DNA of 64,000 nucleotides from Marinibacterium sp050389775. Lineage in GTDB: Bacteria; Pseudomonadota; Alphaproteobacteria; Rhodobacterales; Rhodobacteraceae. The stretch lies in contig NZ_CP177144.1 of assembly GCF_050389775.1 (NCBI RefSeq), positions 2,294,001-2,358,000 on the forward strand, given 5' to 3'. Of this stretch, positions 24,696 to 32,426 are shown in pieces. The notes beneath the pieces were generated by a model. The model made no database searches. It had not been told where the DNA came from and worked only from the letters and a program-made list of their open reading frames with translations. How positions within the stretch are numbered: position 1 is the first letter of the stretch; each line of letters begins with the position of its first letter. A program made the position numbers and the translations under genes.

Positions 24696-25700
24696 CTAAC
24701 GCGTCGAGGCCCGGCGCAGCAATTCGATGGCATCGGGCCGGTCCAGCAACGATTTCTGCACATCCAGCCCGTGTTCGGCCCGATCATCGTTGCGCGGCAG
24801 CATGGCCTGCAGCTTTTCGACCAGTTCGCCGGGCAGGGCGGGGCGTGTGCGTGGATTGATCAGCGTCGATTCCGCGGCGATGCCCTCGGCATAGATGATG
24901 TGATGGCGGTCAAAGAGGATCTGGTAGTAATCCACGAACCCGCCCGTGCGCACATAGATCGAATCATCGTTGACCAGGTGCCGCGCCGGGACCAGCAGAT
25001 CGGCCCGCCCGGCGCCGATGCGGTCGGTGCGCTGATAGATGAACAACCGGTGATCGGGGCTGACGACCAGGTCGTTTTCATTGTTCAACGTGCCCTTGGT
25101 CACCACGATCGGGGCAAAATCGCCCACCGCGCGCACCGTCGTCTGGCCGATCCAGCGGACTTCCTGCGCTCCGAAATCGCGGGTCAGAACGCGATCGCCG
25201 GGGCGGATGTCCTCGATCGGCACCTGCCGGCCGGTGGCCATGGTGATATGGGTGCCGCGTGTGAAGGAGACACAGGCGATCTGGGCAAACTTGGCCAGCA
25301 CGTCCTCGCGCCCGGCGCCGATCAGCGTATAGCCCGTATGGGTCGCCAGCGGTGCCAGCGGCAGCAGGAAGATCTGGTCCACATGGCCGCCGTCATCGAC
25401 CTCGACCAGAACCAGCGCATCGGTCGTCTCGCCATCCGGGCTCATCAGCAAGAGCGTGCAATCCAGATGCAACCGCGCACCGGGCGTGCCCACGGCCGAC
25501 GACCGGGCGACGGAAAAGCTGCCGTCGCTGAGCGCGTTCAGCGCCAACCGAACACGCTCGCTGCCCGGCGACAGTTCATAGACGTCATCCAGCGTCAGCT
25601 CGGCCAGGAAGGACACCGGGTCGCCCATGTTGGCGCCCAGCGACACGCGGAAGCACAATGCCGGGTAGACGAGGATGGACTGGACTGGTGCGATGTTCAT
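24696..25700 (-). CDS. Hint-domain (hedgehog/intein-type) protein
   Basis: The 334-residue protein has an N-terminal region of unknown fold (about 1-145) and a Hint domain. The Hint domain begins at a Cys in ACVSFTRGTHITM (about residue 145) and continues with VPIEDIRPGDRVLTRDFGAQEVRWIG (two adjoining blocks), VSPDHRLFIYQ and a C-terminal part with HHIIYAEG. In this family the catalytic Cys and the His in the SPDH block drive self-cleavage of a peptide bond, but the physiological role of these stand-alone bacterial proteins is not known. It is transcribed away from the SDR gene across a 171-base divergent gap. Confidence 0.85.
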   Translation of the reverse strand: MNIAPVQSILVYPALCFRVSLGANMGDPVSFLAELTLDDVYELSPGSERVRLALNALSDGSFSVARSSAVGTPGARLHLDCTLLLMSPDGETTDALVLVEVDDGGHVDQIFLLPLAPLATHTGYTLIGAGREDVLAKFAQIACVSFTRGTHITMATGRQVPIEDIRPGDRVLTRDFGAQEVRWIGQTTVRAVGDFAPIVVTKGTLNNENDLVVSPDHRLFIYQRTDRIGAGRADLLVPARHLVNDDSIYVRTGGFVDYYQILFDRHHIIYAEGIAAESTLINPRTRPALPGELVEKLQAMLPRNDDRAEHGLDVQKSLLDRPDAIELLRRASTR

Positions 25701-25871
25701 GTGGCGACGCGCTTGGCGTGATCTGTTGTTGGGCGGGGCCCGCGTGATGCTGATGCTCCGTGGTTAAAAGGTAGAATTATGGCGGGCTCGGGTCAACGTG
25801 GCGGTGTTTTGCTGGCGCAGGTTCCTGAAGCGGTGATAGTCGTCGGGCCGGAGCAGACATAGGGGGCAAAG

Positions 25872-26651
25872 ATGGATCTTGGGTTAACGGGCAAGCGGGC
25901 GATTGTCTGCGCGTCGAGCAAGGGGCTCGGCCTGGGCTGTGCCGAGGCGCTGGCTGAGGCCGGCGTGAACCTGGTGATGAACGCGCGTGGTGCCGACCTG
26001 CTGAACGCCGAGGCCGACCGTCTGCGCACGACCTATGGCGTCGATGTGACGGCCGTGGCCTGCGATATCGGCACCGAAGAGGGGCGGGACCGGGTCCTGG
26101 ACGCGGCGGGCGCCCCGGACATCCTGGTTAACAATAACGGTGGCCCGCCTCCGGGCATCTGGAGCGACTGGGACCGTGAGGATTTCATCAAGGCGCTGGA
26201 TGCCAACATGCTGACGCCCATCGCGCTGATGAAGGCGGTTCTGCCCGGCATGATGGATCGCGGCTGGGGGCGCGTGGTCAACGTGACCTCGCAATCGGTG
26301 CGCGCGCCCATCGCGACGCTGGGCCTGTCCAACGCGGCGCGCACCGGGCTGACGGGCTATGTCGCCGGCACTGCGCGGCAGGTCGCCGCACGCGGCGTGA
26401 CGATCAACAACCTGCTGCCGGGGGTGCATGACACCGACCGGATCAAGACCACCGATGCGGCCATCGTCCAGCAAACCGGCAAGAGCCTGGACGAGGTGCG
26501 GGCCGAGCGCAGCGCCAATATTCCGGCAGGGCGGATCGGCACGAAAGAGGAATTCGGCCAGACCTGTGCCTTCCTCTGTTCGCAATATGCGGGCTTCATC
26601 GTCGGGCAGAATATCCTGCTGGACGGCGGACTTAACAATCTGACGATGTAA
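25872..26651 (+). CDS. Short-chain dehydrogenase/reductase (SDR)
   Basis: The 259-residue NAD(P)-dependent oxidoreductase has a Rossmann fold. The cofactor loop is ASSKGLGLGCAEAL (about residues 14-27, a TGxxxGxG variant), and NNNGGPP (about 91) replaces the usual NNAG. The usual catalytic YxxxK is not seen: after VTSQSVRAP the expected Tyr position reads LSNAARTGLTGY, so catalysis may differ. This matches a divergent SDR group with NNNGGP, seen also in bacterial 3-oxoacyl-reductase-like proteins. The substrate is unknown. The next gene starts 3 bases downstream. Confidence 0.85.
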   Translation: MDLGLTGKRAIVCASSKGLGLGCAEALAEAGVNLVMNARGADLLNAEADRLRTTYGVDVTAVACDIGTEEGRDRVLDAAGAPDILVNNNGGPPPGIWSDWDREDFIKALDANMLTPIALMKAVLPGMMDRGWGRVVNVTSQSVRAPIATLGLSNAARTGLTGYVAGTARQVAARGVTINNLLPGVHDTDRIKTTDAAIVQQTGKSLDEVRAERSANIPAGRIGTKEEFGQTCAFLCSQYAGFIVGQNILLDGGLNNLTM

Positions 26652-26654
26652 GTC

Positions 26655-27776
26655 ATGGCGTCAGGGTTCTCATTGAAGGACGAGCTGTTCAACGCGACAA
26701 GCGTCGGGCAGCTTGGCGGTTGGTTCGGTCGCACCGGGGCGGTGGATGCCGCGCGGTTCGAACAGGCGGTGATGAGCCGGCTGGGTGAGTTGGAGCTGAA
26801 GGCCCGGATTGCCTGGATCGCCGAATGCCTGTTGTCGGAATTGCCCGACAGCCTGCCCGAAGCCGCGCCGATTCTGCGCGAGGCCTTGCCGCCGCCGCTG
26901 GATCCGACCCTGACGGATGACGATTTCGGGTCGTTCATCCTGGCGCCGTTCGGCGAGGTCGTCGTGGCGCTGGGGCTTGAGGATCACCCGGATCTCTCGC
27001 TGGACTTGCTCGAAGAGATAACCCAGCGCTTTTCCATGGAATTCTCGATCCGACCCTACCTGATCCGCTGGCCGGACCTGGTGTTGGACCGGATGCAGCA
27101 TTGGGCCGGGCACGACAATTACCACGTGCGTCGGCTGGTCAGCGAGGGGACGCGGCCCAAGCTGCCCTGGGCGCAGGCCGTGCGCCTGGATCCTGCGCGG
27201 ACCCTGGCGCTGCTGGACCGGCTGCATGACGATCCGACACGATATGTCACACGGTCAGTGTCCAATCATCTCAATGACATAACCAAGCAGACGCCCGAGC
27301 TGGTGTTGGATCGGCTGACCGCCTGGCGCGGGCTGGACCGACAGCGCAAGAGCGAGCTGGATTGGATGACCAACCACGCGTTGCGCGGCCTGATCAAGCA
27401 GGGCGATGGCCGGGCGCTGGCCATGGTGGGCTATGATCCGGATGCGCCGGTGACAGTGCAGAGCTTCGATGTTCCGGCTCGCGCCGCGATCGGCGACGCG
27501 ATCGAGATATCCGCCACGCTGACCTCGGAGGCCGAGACCGGCGTGCTGGTCGATTACATCTTCTGGCGCCGGCGGGCGAACGGCGCGCTCGCCCCGAAAG
27601 TGCACAAGCTCAAGACCGGGCGGTTGAAACCGGGCAAGCCGCTGGTGCTGGCCAAGCGGCACGTGTTCAAGGGGGATGCCACGACCTATCGGCTCTATTC
27701 AGGGCCGCAGCGCATGTCCCTGCAGGTAAATGGCAGGATCGTCGCCGATACTGACATCGAGCTTGTCGAGCCGTGA
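26655..27776 (+). CDS. DNA alkylation repair protein-like HEAT-repeat protein (AlkC/AlkD-like)
   Basis: The 373-residue protein is mostly helical. Residues about 110-250 match the HEAT-like repeats of the AlkC/AlkD DNA glycosylase superfamily, with YHVRRLVSEGTRPKLPWA (about 155-172) and YVTRSVSNHLNDITKQTPE (about 196-214), which is the most telling motif. The last about 110 residues (VQSFDVPARAAIGDAIEIS onward) form a beta-rich immunoglobulin-like domain, as found in AlkC. Members excise 3-methyladenine-type lesions. I cannot verify the catalytic residues, so activity is inferred. It is coupled to the SDR gene by a 3-base gap. Confidence 0.75.
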   Translation: MASGFSLKDELFNATSVGQLGGWFGRTGAVDAARFEQAVMSRLGELELKARIAWIAECLLSELPDSLPEAAPILREALPPPLDPTLTDDDFGSFILAPFGEVVVALGLEDHPDLSLDLLEEITQRFSMEFSIRPYLIRWPDLVLDRMQHWAGHDNYHVRRLVSEGTRPKLPWAQAVRLDPARTLALLDRLHDDPTRYVTRSVSNHLNDITKQTPELVLDRLTAWRGLDRQRKSELDWMTNHALRGLIKQGDGRALAMVGYDPDAPVTVQSFDVPARAAIGDAIEISATLTSEAETGVLVDYIFWRRRANGALAPKVHKLKTGRLKPGKPLVLAKRHVFKGDATTYRLYSGPQRMSLQVNGRIVADTDIELVEP

Positions 27777-27857
27777 TCCGGCCCGCGCTTGCGCCCCTGT
27801 CCGTGCATTGTTATCCGGGCGGAACTCTTTTGGTCGACCATTCCTGAAAGCTGCGGC

Positions 27858-28970
27858 GTGACGTCTGACACCGGCTCCCACCCTCCCGTTGACACCCAGC
27901 CCGCGCGGCTGGACATCCGGAACCTCGTCTGCCGGTTCAACGGTCGGGCGGTGGTCGACGACGTGTCGCTGTCGATCCAACCGGGGCAGGTGACCTGCCT
28001 GCTGGGGCCGTCGGGCTGTGGCAAGTCGACGACCTTGCGGATCATTGCCGGGGTCGAGAGTCAGGAGAGTGGCAGTATCCTGGTCGATGGCGAGACGATC
28101 AGCGGGCCGCGACGCAACCTGCCGCCGGAACAGCGCGGAATTGGCCTGATGTTTCAGGACTTTGCGTTGTTCCCGCATCTAAGCGTGGCCGACAACGTGG
28201 CCTTTGGACTGCGCAGTGGCACCCGCGAAGAGAAACGCGGGCGGGTCAGCGAATTGCTCGACCGCGTGGACCTGCTGCGCTTCATCGACGGCTATCCGCA
28301 TGAATTGTCGGGCGGCGAACAGCAGCGGGTGGCCCTTGCCCGGGCCCTGGCGCCGCGCCCCAAGGTCATGCTGATGGACGAGCCGTTCTCCGGCCTCGAC
28401 AACCGCCTGCGCGACGGTATCCGGGATGAAACGCTGACCCTGCTGAAATCGGAGGATACGGCGGTTCTGCTGGTCACGCACGAGCCCGAAGAGGCGATGC
28501 GGATGGCCGATGAGATCGCGCTGATGCGTCAGGGCCGCATTGTTCAGCGCGGCGCGCCCTATAATGTCTATACCCGTCCGGTCGATCGCGCAGCGGTCGG
28601 TTTTTTCTCGGATACCAATACCTTGCGGGCTGTTGTGAACGGGGCTCTGGCCGATACCGTCTTTGGTCAGTTCCTGGCACCGGGCGTGGCGGACGGCACG
28701 GCGGTGGATATCGTTTTTCGCCCACAACATGTGCGCATCGACTTTGACCGCAACGGCCAGGGACCCTTGCCAACCGCCCGCGATGGCGTGGCTGCACGCG
28801 GCCTGGTCGAACGGGCACGGTTCATGGGGCATGAAAGCCTGGTGGAATTCCGGATGGATCACGACGGATCGCTGCTCAAGGCCACGGTGCCGGGGGTCTT
28901 TCTGCCCGGCGCGGGCAAGCCGATGTGGCTGACGATCCCGCGGTCCAAGTGTTTCATTTTTCCGGTCTGA
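27858..28970 (+). CDS. ABC transporter ATP-binding protein, FbpC/PotA-like
   Basis: The 370-residue ATPase has Walker A GPSGCGKSTT (about residue 51), Q-loop FQDFALFP, signature LSGGEQQRVALARAL (about 149), Walker B LMDEPFSGLD and switch VTHEP. A C-terminal TOBE-like regulatory domain (about 265-370, with VDIVFRPQHVRIDFD) is of the type found in ferric-iron, spermidine and sulfate importers. The GTG at 27858 is the likely start because upstream codons overlap no ribosome site and the family begins near here. No permease or binding protein is adjacent, so its partner must be encoded elsewhere. It ends 7 bases from the convergent regulator gene. Confidence 0.85.
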   Translation: MTSDTGSHPPVDTQPARLDIRNLVCRFNGRAVVDDVSLSIQPGQVTCLLGPSGCGKSTTLRIIAGVESQESGSILVDGETISGPRRNLPPEQRGIGLMFQDFALFPHLSVADNVAFGLRSGTREEKRGRVSELLDRVDLLRFIDGYPHELSGGEQQRVALARALAPRPKVMLMDEPFSGLDNRLRDGIRDETLTLLKSEDTAVLLVTHEPEEAMRMADEIALMRQGRIVQRGAPYNVYTRPVDRAAVGFFSDTNTLRAVVNGALADTVFGQFLAPGVADGTAVDIVFRPQHVRIDFDRNGQGPLPTARDGVAARGLVERARFMGHESLVEFRMDHDGSLLKATVPGVFLPGAGKPMWLTIPRSKCFIFPV

Positions 28971-28977
28971 TCCCCGA

Positions 28978-29643
28978 TCAACCGGGCCGGAAATCCTGCA
29001 GGCTCTTGCCTGGCTCATCCACGAAGAACTCGGGCAGGATGTCGGCGCTTTCGATGAGATCGACGCGGAACACCCTGAAAGCGTTGCGCAATTCGCACCA
29101 GGCGGTCAGCGACCAGATGCGCCCGTAATGTTCGATCTGCAAGGGCCGGATGGTGCGAAAACTCCAGACATCGTCGGGCCTGCGATAGCTGAGCCGCAAC
29201 TTCTGCTTGCCCCGGATCGCCGCCCGGATGGTCGACATGTGGGAAAAGCCGCGCGCCGCATCGGAAAACGGATAGACGGCCAGCGGTCCTGTCCGGTCCG
29301 ATGGCGCCTCGGTCGGCAGGGCGGCATCGACCTTTTCGCTCAATGATAGGGCCGCGGTTTTCAGCCCGGCATCCGATGCCTCGGCCACGATGGCCAGGCC
29401 CAGCTGAAGCGCCTCGACCTCTTCGGCGGTCAGGGTAAGGGGCGCCAGCGTCAGCGCGTTGACTGCCCGGTAGCCCGAGCCACGCGTGCCTTCGACGGGT
29501 ATGCCCGAGGCGATCAGGGTGTCCATGTCGCGATAGATTGTCCTAACCGATACGTCGAAAGCCGCGGCCAGGTCATCGGCGCGATGGATCTGCCCGTCGC
29601 GCAACAGGGTGATCATTTCCAACAATCGGTCGCTGCGTCGCAT
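28978..29643 (-). CDS. HTH/WYL-domain transcriptional regulator (YafY family)
   Basis: The 221-residue regulator has an N-terminal winged helix-turn-helix (LLRDGQIHRADDLAAAFDVS, then VRTIYRDMDTL, residues about 10-40) and a WYL effector domain (IRPLQIEHYGRIWSLTAWCE, about 165-185). The ATG at 29643 is preceded by a perfect AGGAGG ribosome site (complement of 29650-29656), which rules out longer starts. YafY-type regulators are usually repressors controlled by small ligands or nucleic acids. A palindrome 37 bases upstream is a likely autoregulatory operator. Confidence 0.88.
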   Translation of the reverse strand: MRRSDRLLEMITLLRDGQIHRADDLAAAFDVSVRTIYRDMDTLIASGIPVEGTRGSGYRAVNALTLAPLTLTAEEVEALQLGLAIVAEASDAGLKTAALSLSEKVDAALPTEAPSDRTGPLAVYPFSDAARGFSHMSTIRAAIRGKQKLRLSYRRPDDVWSFRTIRPLQIEHYGRIWSLTAWCELRNAFRVFRVDLIESADILPEFFVDEPGKSLQDFRPG

Positions 29644-29680
29644 CGGCGGTCCTCCTGACATCCTTGTATCGCGCCAAGAT

Positions 29681-29700
29681 CCTGACAAAAAGTTGTCAGG
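29681..29700. promoter_or_regulatory. Palindromic operator in the yafY-like/tatA divergent region
   Basis: Perfect palindrome CCTGACAA-AAAG-TTGTCAGG (8-bp arms) lies 37 bases upstream of the WYL regulator gene and about 150 bases upstream of tatA. An extra half-site CCTGACA is at 29654-29660. Position and symmetry fit an operator for the adjacent regulator; this is inference. Confidence 0.55.
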
Positions 29701-29851
29701 AGCGTTTTGGGTGCGATTTTCTGGCGGGCAAAACGGCCAGCGGAAGGGGCGACAGGACCCGGCATGGCTTTTACAGCGATACACGGCGGCGTATCACAAG
29801 TGCCGACATGAACGGGGCGCAGGCGGCCTGCGTCGGAAAAGGAGTTTCGAC

Positions 29852-30073
29852 ATGCTCAACAATATCGGTCTTCCGGGTCTTCTGCTGATCGCGGTCGTGG
29901 TGCTGGTGCTTTTCGGTCGCGGCAAGATCAGCTCGATGATGGGCGAAGTGGGCAAGGGCATCACGTCGTTCAAGAAAGGCATGAACGAAGGGGCCAAGGA
30001 GCTGGAAGACCAGCCGGGCGACGATGCCAAGGACGTGACGCCCGAGGCCGAGACCGACAAGACCAAGGCGTAA
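29852..30073 (+). CDS. tatA: Sec-independent protein translocase subunit TatA
   Basis: This pore-forming subunit of the twin-arginine translocase exports folded proteins. The 73-residue protein has the N-terminal membrane helix (IGLPGLLLIAVVVLVLFGRGKI), the FGRGKI hinge and amphipathic helix, and an acidic, Lys-containing tail. An AAAGGAG ribosome site precedes the ATG at 29852. tatB follows 6 bases later. Confidence 0.95.
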   Translation: MLNNIGLPGLLLIAVVVLVLFGRGKISSMMGEVGKGITSFKKGMNEGAKELEDQPGDDAKDVTPEAETDKTKA

Positions 30074-30079
30074 CGCGCC

Positions 30080-30547
30080 ATGTTCGATCTGGGCTGGAGC
30101 GAGCTCCTGGTCATCGGCATCGTCGCCCTGATCGTGGTCGGGCCGAAGGATCTGCCGGTGTTGTTCCGCAATGTTGGGCGGTTCGTCGGCAAGGCGCGTG
30201 CCATGGCACGCGAATTCAGCCGGGCTATGAATGATGCGGCCGACGAATCCGGTATCCGGGACGTGGCCAAGGGGCTGAACACGGCGACAAATCCGTTGGG
30301 ATCAGCGATGGACGGGATCAAGGACGCGGCGCGCGACCTGACCTCTTCGCTGGATCCGACGAAATATGACAGCGGGTCCGAGACGGGCAAGCTGGCCGCG
30401 GACCGGGCGGAACAGGCCAAGAAGATCCAGGCCCAGACCGCCCGCGCCGCAGCCGACCGCAAGGCACGCGAAGCGGCCGAGGCGCTGGCCAAGGCGGAAG
30501 AGGCCGAAGCGGCCCTGCAATCGGCGGAGAAGAAGGCCGAGACATGA
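30080..30547 (+). CDS. tatB: Sec-independent protein translocase subunit TatB
   Basis: This substrate-receptor subunit works with TatC. The 155-residue protein begins MFDLGWSELLVIGIVALIVVGPKDLP, the defining TatB pattern with a Glu in the membrane helix and a GPKDLP hinge, given here as consecutive elements. A long amphipathic region (FRNVGRFVGKARAMAREF) follows. The last about 50 residues are an Ala/Lys/Glu-rich coiled-coil-like helix. Its stop overlaps the tatC start by ATGA. Confidence 0.95.
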   Translation: MFDLGWSELLVIGIVALIVVGPKDLPVLFRNVGRFVGKARAMAREFSRAMNDAADESGIRDVAKGLNTATNPLGSAMDGIKDAARDLTSSLDPTKYDSGSETGKLAADRAEQAKKIQAQTARAAADRKAREAAEALAKAEEAEAALQSAEKKAET

Positions 30548-31473
30548 CGACGACCCATGACGAGATCGAAGACAGCGCGGCGCCGCTGATCGAACACCTG
30601 ACAGAATTGCGACAACGGCTGATCTGGTCCGTTGTCGCCTTTCTCGCGGCCATGGTGGTGTGTTTCACGGTTGGGGGCACGATCCTCGACTTCCTGCTTG
30701 TGCCGATCGAGAAAACGATGCGCGGGCTGGGCGATCCCAACCCGGTGATGCAATACACCGCGCCCCAGGAGTACTTCTTTACACTGGTGCGGATCTCGAT
30801 GGTGGGCGGGCTTGCCCTGGCCTTTCCGGTGATCGCCTACCAGATGTGGCGCTTTGTGGCGCCGGGTCTGTACCGCTCTGAAAAGAATGCGTTTCTGCCC
30901 TTCCTTGTGGCCTCGCCGGGGCTGTTCCTGCTGGGGGCGGCCTTTGCCCATTACGTGGTCACGCCGCTGGCCATGCAGTTCTTCCTGGGCTTTGCCGACG
31001 CCGCCTCGATGATCTCGACCTTCGTGTCGACGGTGGCCGACGGGGTATCCGAAGGTGTTGTCGAAGTGACCGAGGAACCGGTCGAGCAGGGCATTGCCAT
31101 CGTCTTCAACGGCAAGGTCAACGAGACGCTGGACATCACGCTGAAGCTGATCGTGGCCTTCGGGCTCTGCTTCCAACTGCCAGTGCTCCTGACATTGATG
31201 GGCAAGGCCGGCCTGGTCAGCGCCGAGGGTCTGGGCAACGTGCGCAAATACGCGGTCGTGGCCATCCTGCTGCTGGCCGCCCTGGTGACGCCGCCGGATG
31301 TGATCACGCAGATCATCCTGTTCTGCGTCGTCTACGGGCTCTATGAAATCTCGATCTTCCTGGTCAAACGGGTCGAGGCCAAGCGCGAGGCCGAGCTGCG
31401 CAAGGACGGCTATTACGACGACGAAGACGAAGACCCGATGACGACCGAGTTCGAAGCCGAGGAGGACAAGTGA
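30544..31473 (+). CDS. tatC: Sec-independent protein translocase subunit TatC
   Basis: This six-helix core protein recognises twin-arginine signal peptides. The 309-residue protein is somewhat long because of an acidic C-terminal tail (DGYYDDEDEDPM). Conserved features are the N-terminal PLIEHLTELRQRL motif (about residues 11-23), MWRFVAPGLYRSEKN (about 101-115) and the helices after it. The loop with FVSTVADGVSEGVVEV (about 160-175) extends the periplasmic domain. It overlaps tatB by 4 bases. Confidence 0.95.
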   Translation: MTTTHDEIEDSAAPLIEHLTELRQRLIWSVVAFLAAMVVCFTVGGTILDFLLVPIEKTMRGLGDPNPVMQYTAPQEYFFTLVRISMVGGLALAFPVIAYQMWRFVAPGLYRSEKNAFLPFLVASPGLFLLGAAFAHYVVTPLAMQFFLGFADAASMISTFVSTVADGVSEGVVEVTEEPVEQGIAIVFNGKVNETLDITLKLIVAFGLCFQLPVLLTLMGKAGLVSAEGLGNVRKYAVVAILLLAALVTPPDVITQIILFCVVYGLYEISIFLVKRVEAKREAELRKDGYYDDEDEDPMTTEFEAEEDK

Positions 31474-32342
31474 TGGCGGATGGAGACCCCAAGCTGCCGT
31501 TGTCCGATACCGAGGCCCTGACCCGCATCGCCGCGGCGCTGGAGCGCATGTCTCCGGCGCCGCTGGCGGCCCCCGATTTCGACGCGGCCCCGGCCTTTGT
31601 CTGGCATGTCGGCCCCGAACGGCTGGTGCCGGTGCAAAGCATCAACCGCGTCGACATCTCGCTGCTGATCGGTGTCGACCGGTCCCGCGATACCCTGCTC
31701 GACAACACCCGGCGTTTCGCCCGTGGCCTGCCGGCCAACAACGCGTTGCTCTGGGGCGCCCGGGGCATGGGAAAATCGAGCCTCGTCAAGTCGGTGCATG
31801 CCGCCCTGAATGTCGATCACCCGGGGCTGAAGCTGGTCGAACTGCTGCGAGAGGACCTGCCCACGGTCGGCCGGCTTCTGGCGCATCTGAGGACATCGGA
31901 GCACCGGTTCATCCTGTTCTGCGACGACCTGTCGTTCTCCCATGACGACCAGCATTACAAGTCGCTGAAAGCCGTGCTGGACGGGGGCATCGAAGGCCGG
32001 CCAGACAACGTGGTCTTTTATGCCACGTCGAACCGGCGCCACCTGATGCCGCGGGATATGATCGAAAACGAACGGTCCTCGGCGATCAACCCGAGCGAAG
32101 CGGTCGAAGAGAAAGTCTCGCTGTCGGACCGGTTCGGCCTGTGGCTGGGGTTCCACCCCTGCAGCCAGGACGATTATCTGGCCATGATCGAAGGCTATTG
32201 TACCGCCTATGGCGTCCAGGTGGATCCCGAGGAGCTGCGCGCCGAGGCCATCGAATGGCAGGCCACGCGGGGCGCGCGGTCGGGCCGGGTGGCCTGGCAG
32301 TTCTTCACCGACCTGGCCGGTCGCCACGGCGTCGCCATCTGA
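31473..32342 (+). CDS. DUF815 family AAA+ ATPase
   Basis: The 289-residue ATPase has Walker A GARGMGKSSLVKS (about residue 91-103), Walker B FILFCDDLSF (about 145-154) and a sensor region FYATSNRRHLMPR. This is the DUF815 family found next to tatABC or surE in alphaproteobacteria. Its function is not established. The start can be the ATG at 31473 or the GTG one codon earlier; GAGGAGGACAAG upstream fits both. It overlaps the tatC stop by one base and closes the plus-strand unit. Confidence 0.88.
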   Translation: MADGDPKLPLSDTEALTRIAAALERMSPAPLAAPDFDAAPAFVWHVGPERLVPVQSINRVDISLLIGVDRSRDTLLDNTRRFARGLPANNALLWGARGMGKSSLVKSVHAALNVDHPGLKLVELLREDLPTVGRLLAHLRTSEHRFILFCDDLSFSHDDQHYKSLKAVLDGGIEGRPDNVVFYATSNRRHLMPRDMIENERSSAINPSEAVEEKVSLSDRFGLWLGFHPCSQDDYLAMIEGYCTAYGVQVDPEELRAEAIEWQATRGARSGRVAWQFFTDLAGRHGVAI

Positions 32343-32348
32343 CCCCCG

Positions 32349-32385
32349 AAAAAACAAGGACCGCAGCCCATTGGGCCGCGGTCCT
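32349..32385 (-). terminator. Intrinsic terminator downstream of the NlpD-like gene
   Basis: The stem AGGACCGC / GCGGTCCT (32357-32364 and 32378-32385) is extended by an inner GCCC / GGGC. On the minus strand a T-rich run follows (complement of the A run at 32349-32354). It fits termination of the minus-strand peptidase-like gene ending at 32427 and may also fold for the plus-strand DUF815 gene. Confidence 0.8.
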
Positions 32386-32426
32386 CATGTCCTTCCCCGG
32401 TACATCCGGGGCATGTCAGGTGTCTG

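Noticed and set aside
22924..24699. 591-residue plus-strand frame opposite prfC
   Set aside because: prfC is complete and motif-rich on the minus strand; the plus frame shows no family pattern.
28978..29784. Longer start for the WYL regulator (268 residues)
   Set aside because: The extra N-terminus is Cys/Arg/Pro-rich and covers the palindromic operator. The ATG at 29643 has a perfect AGGAGG site.
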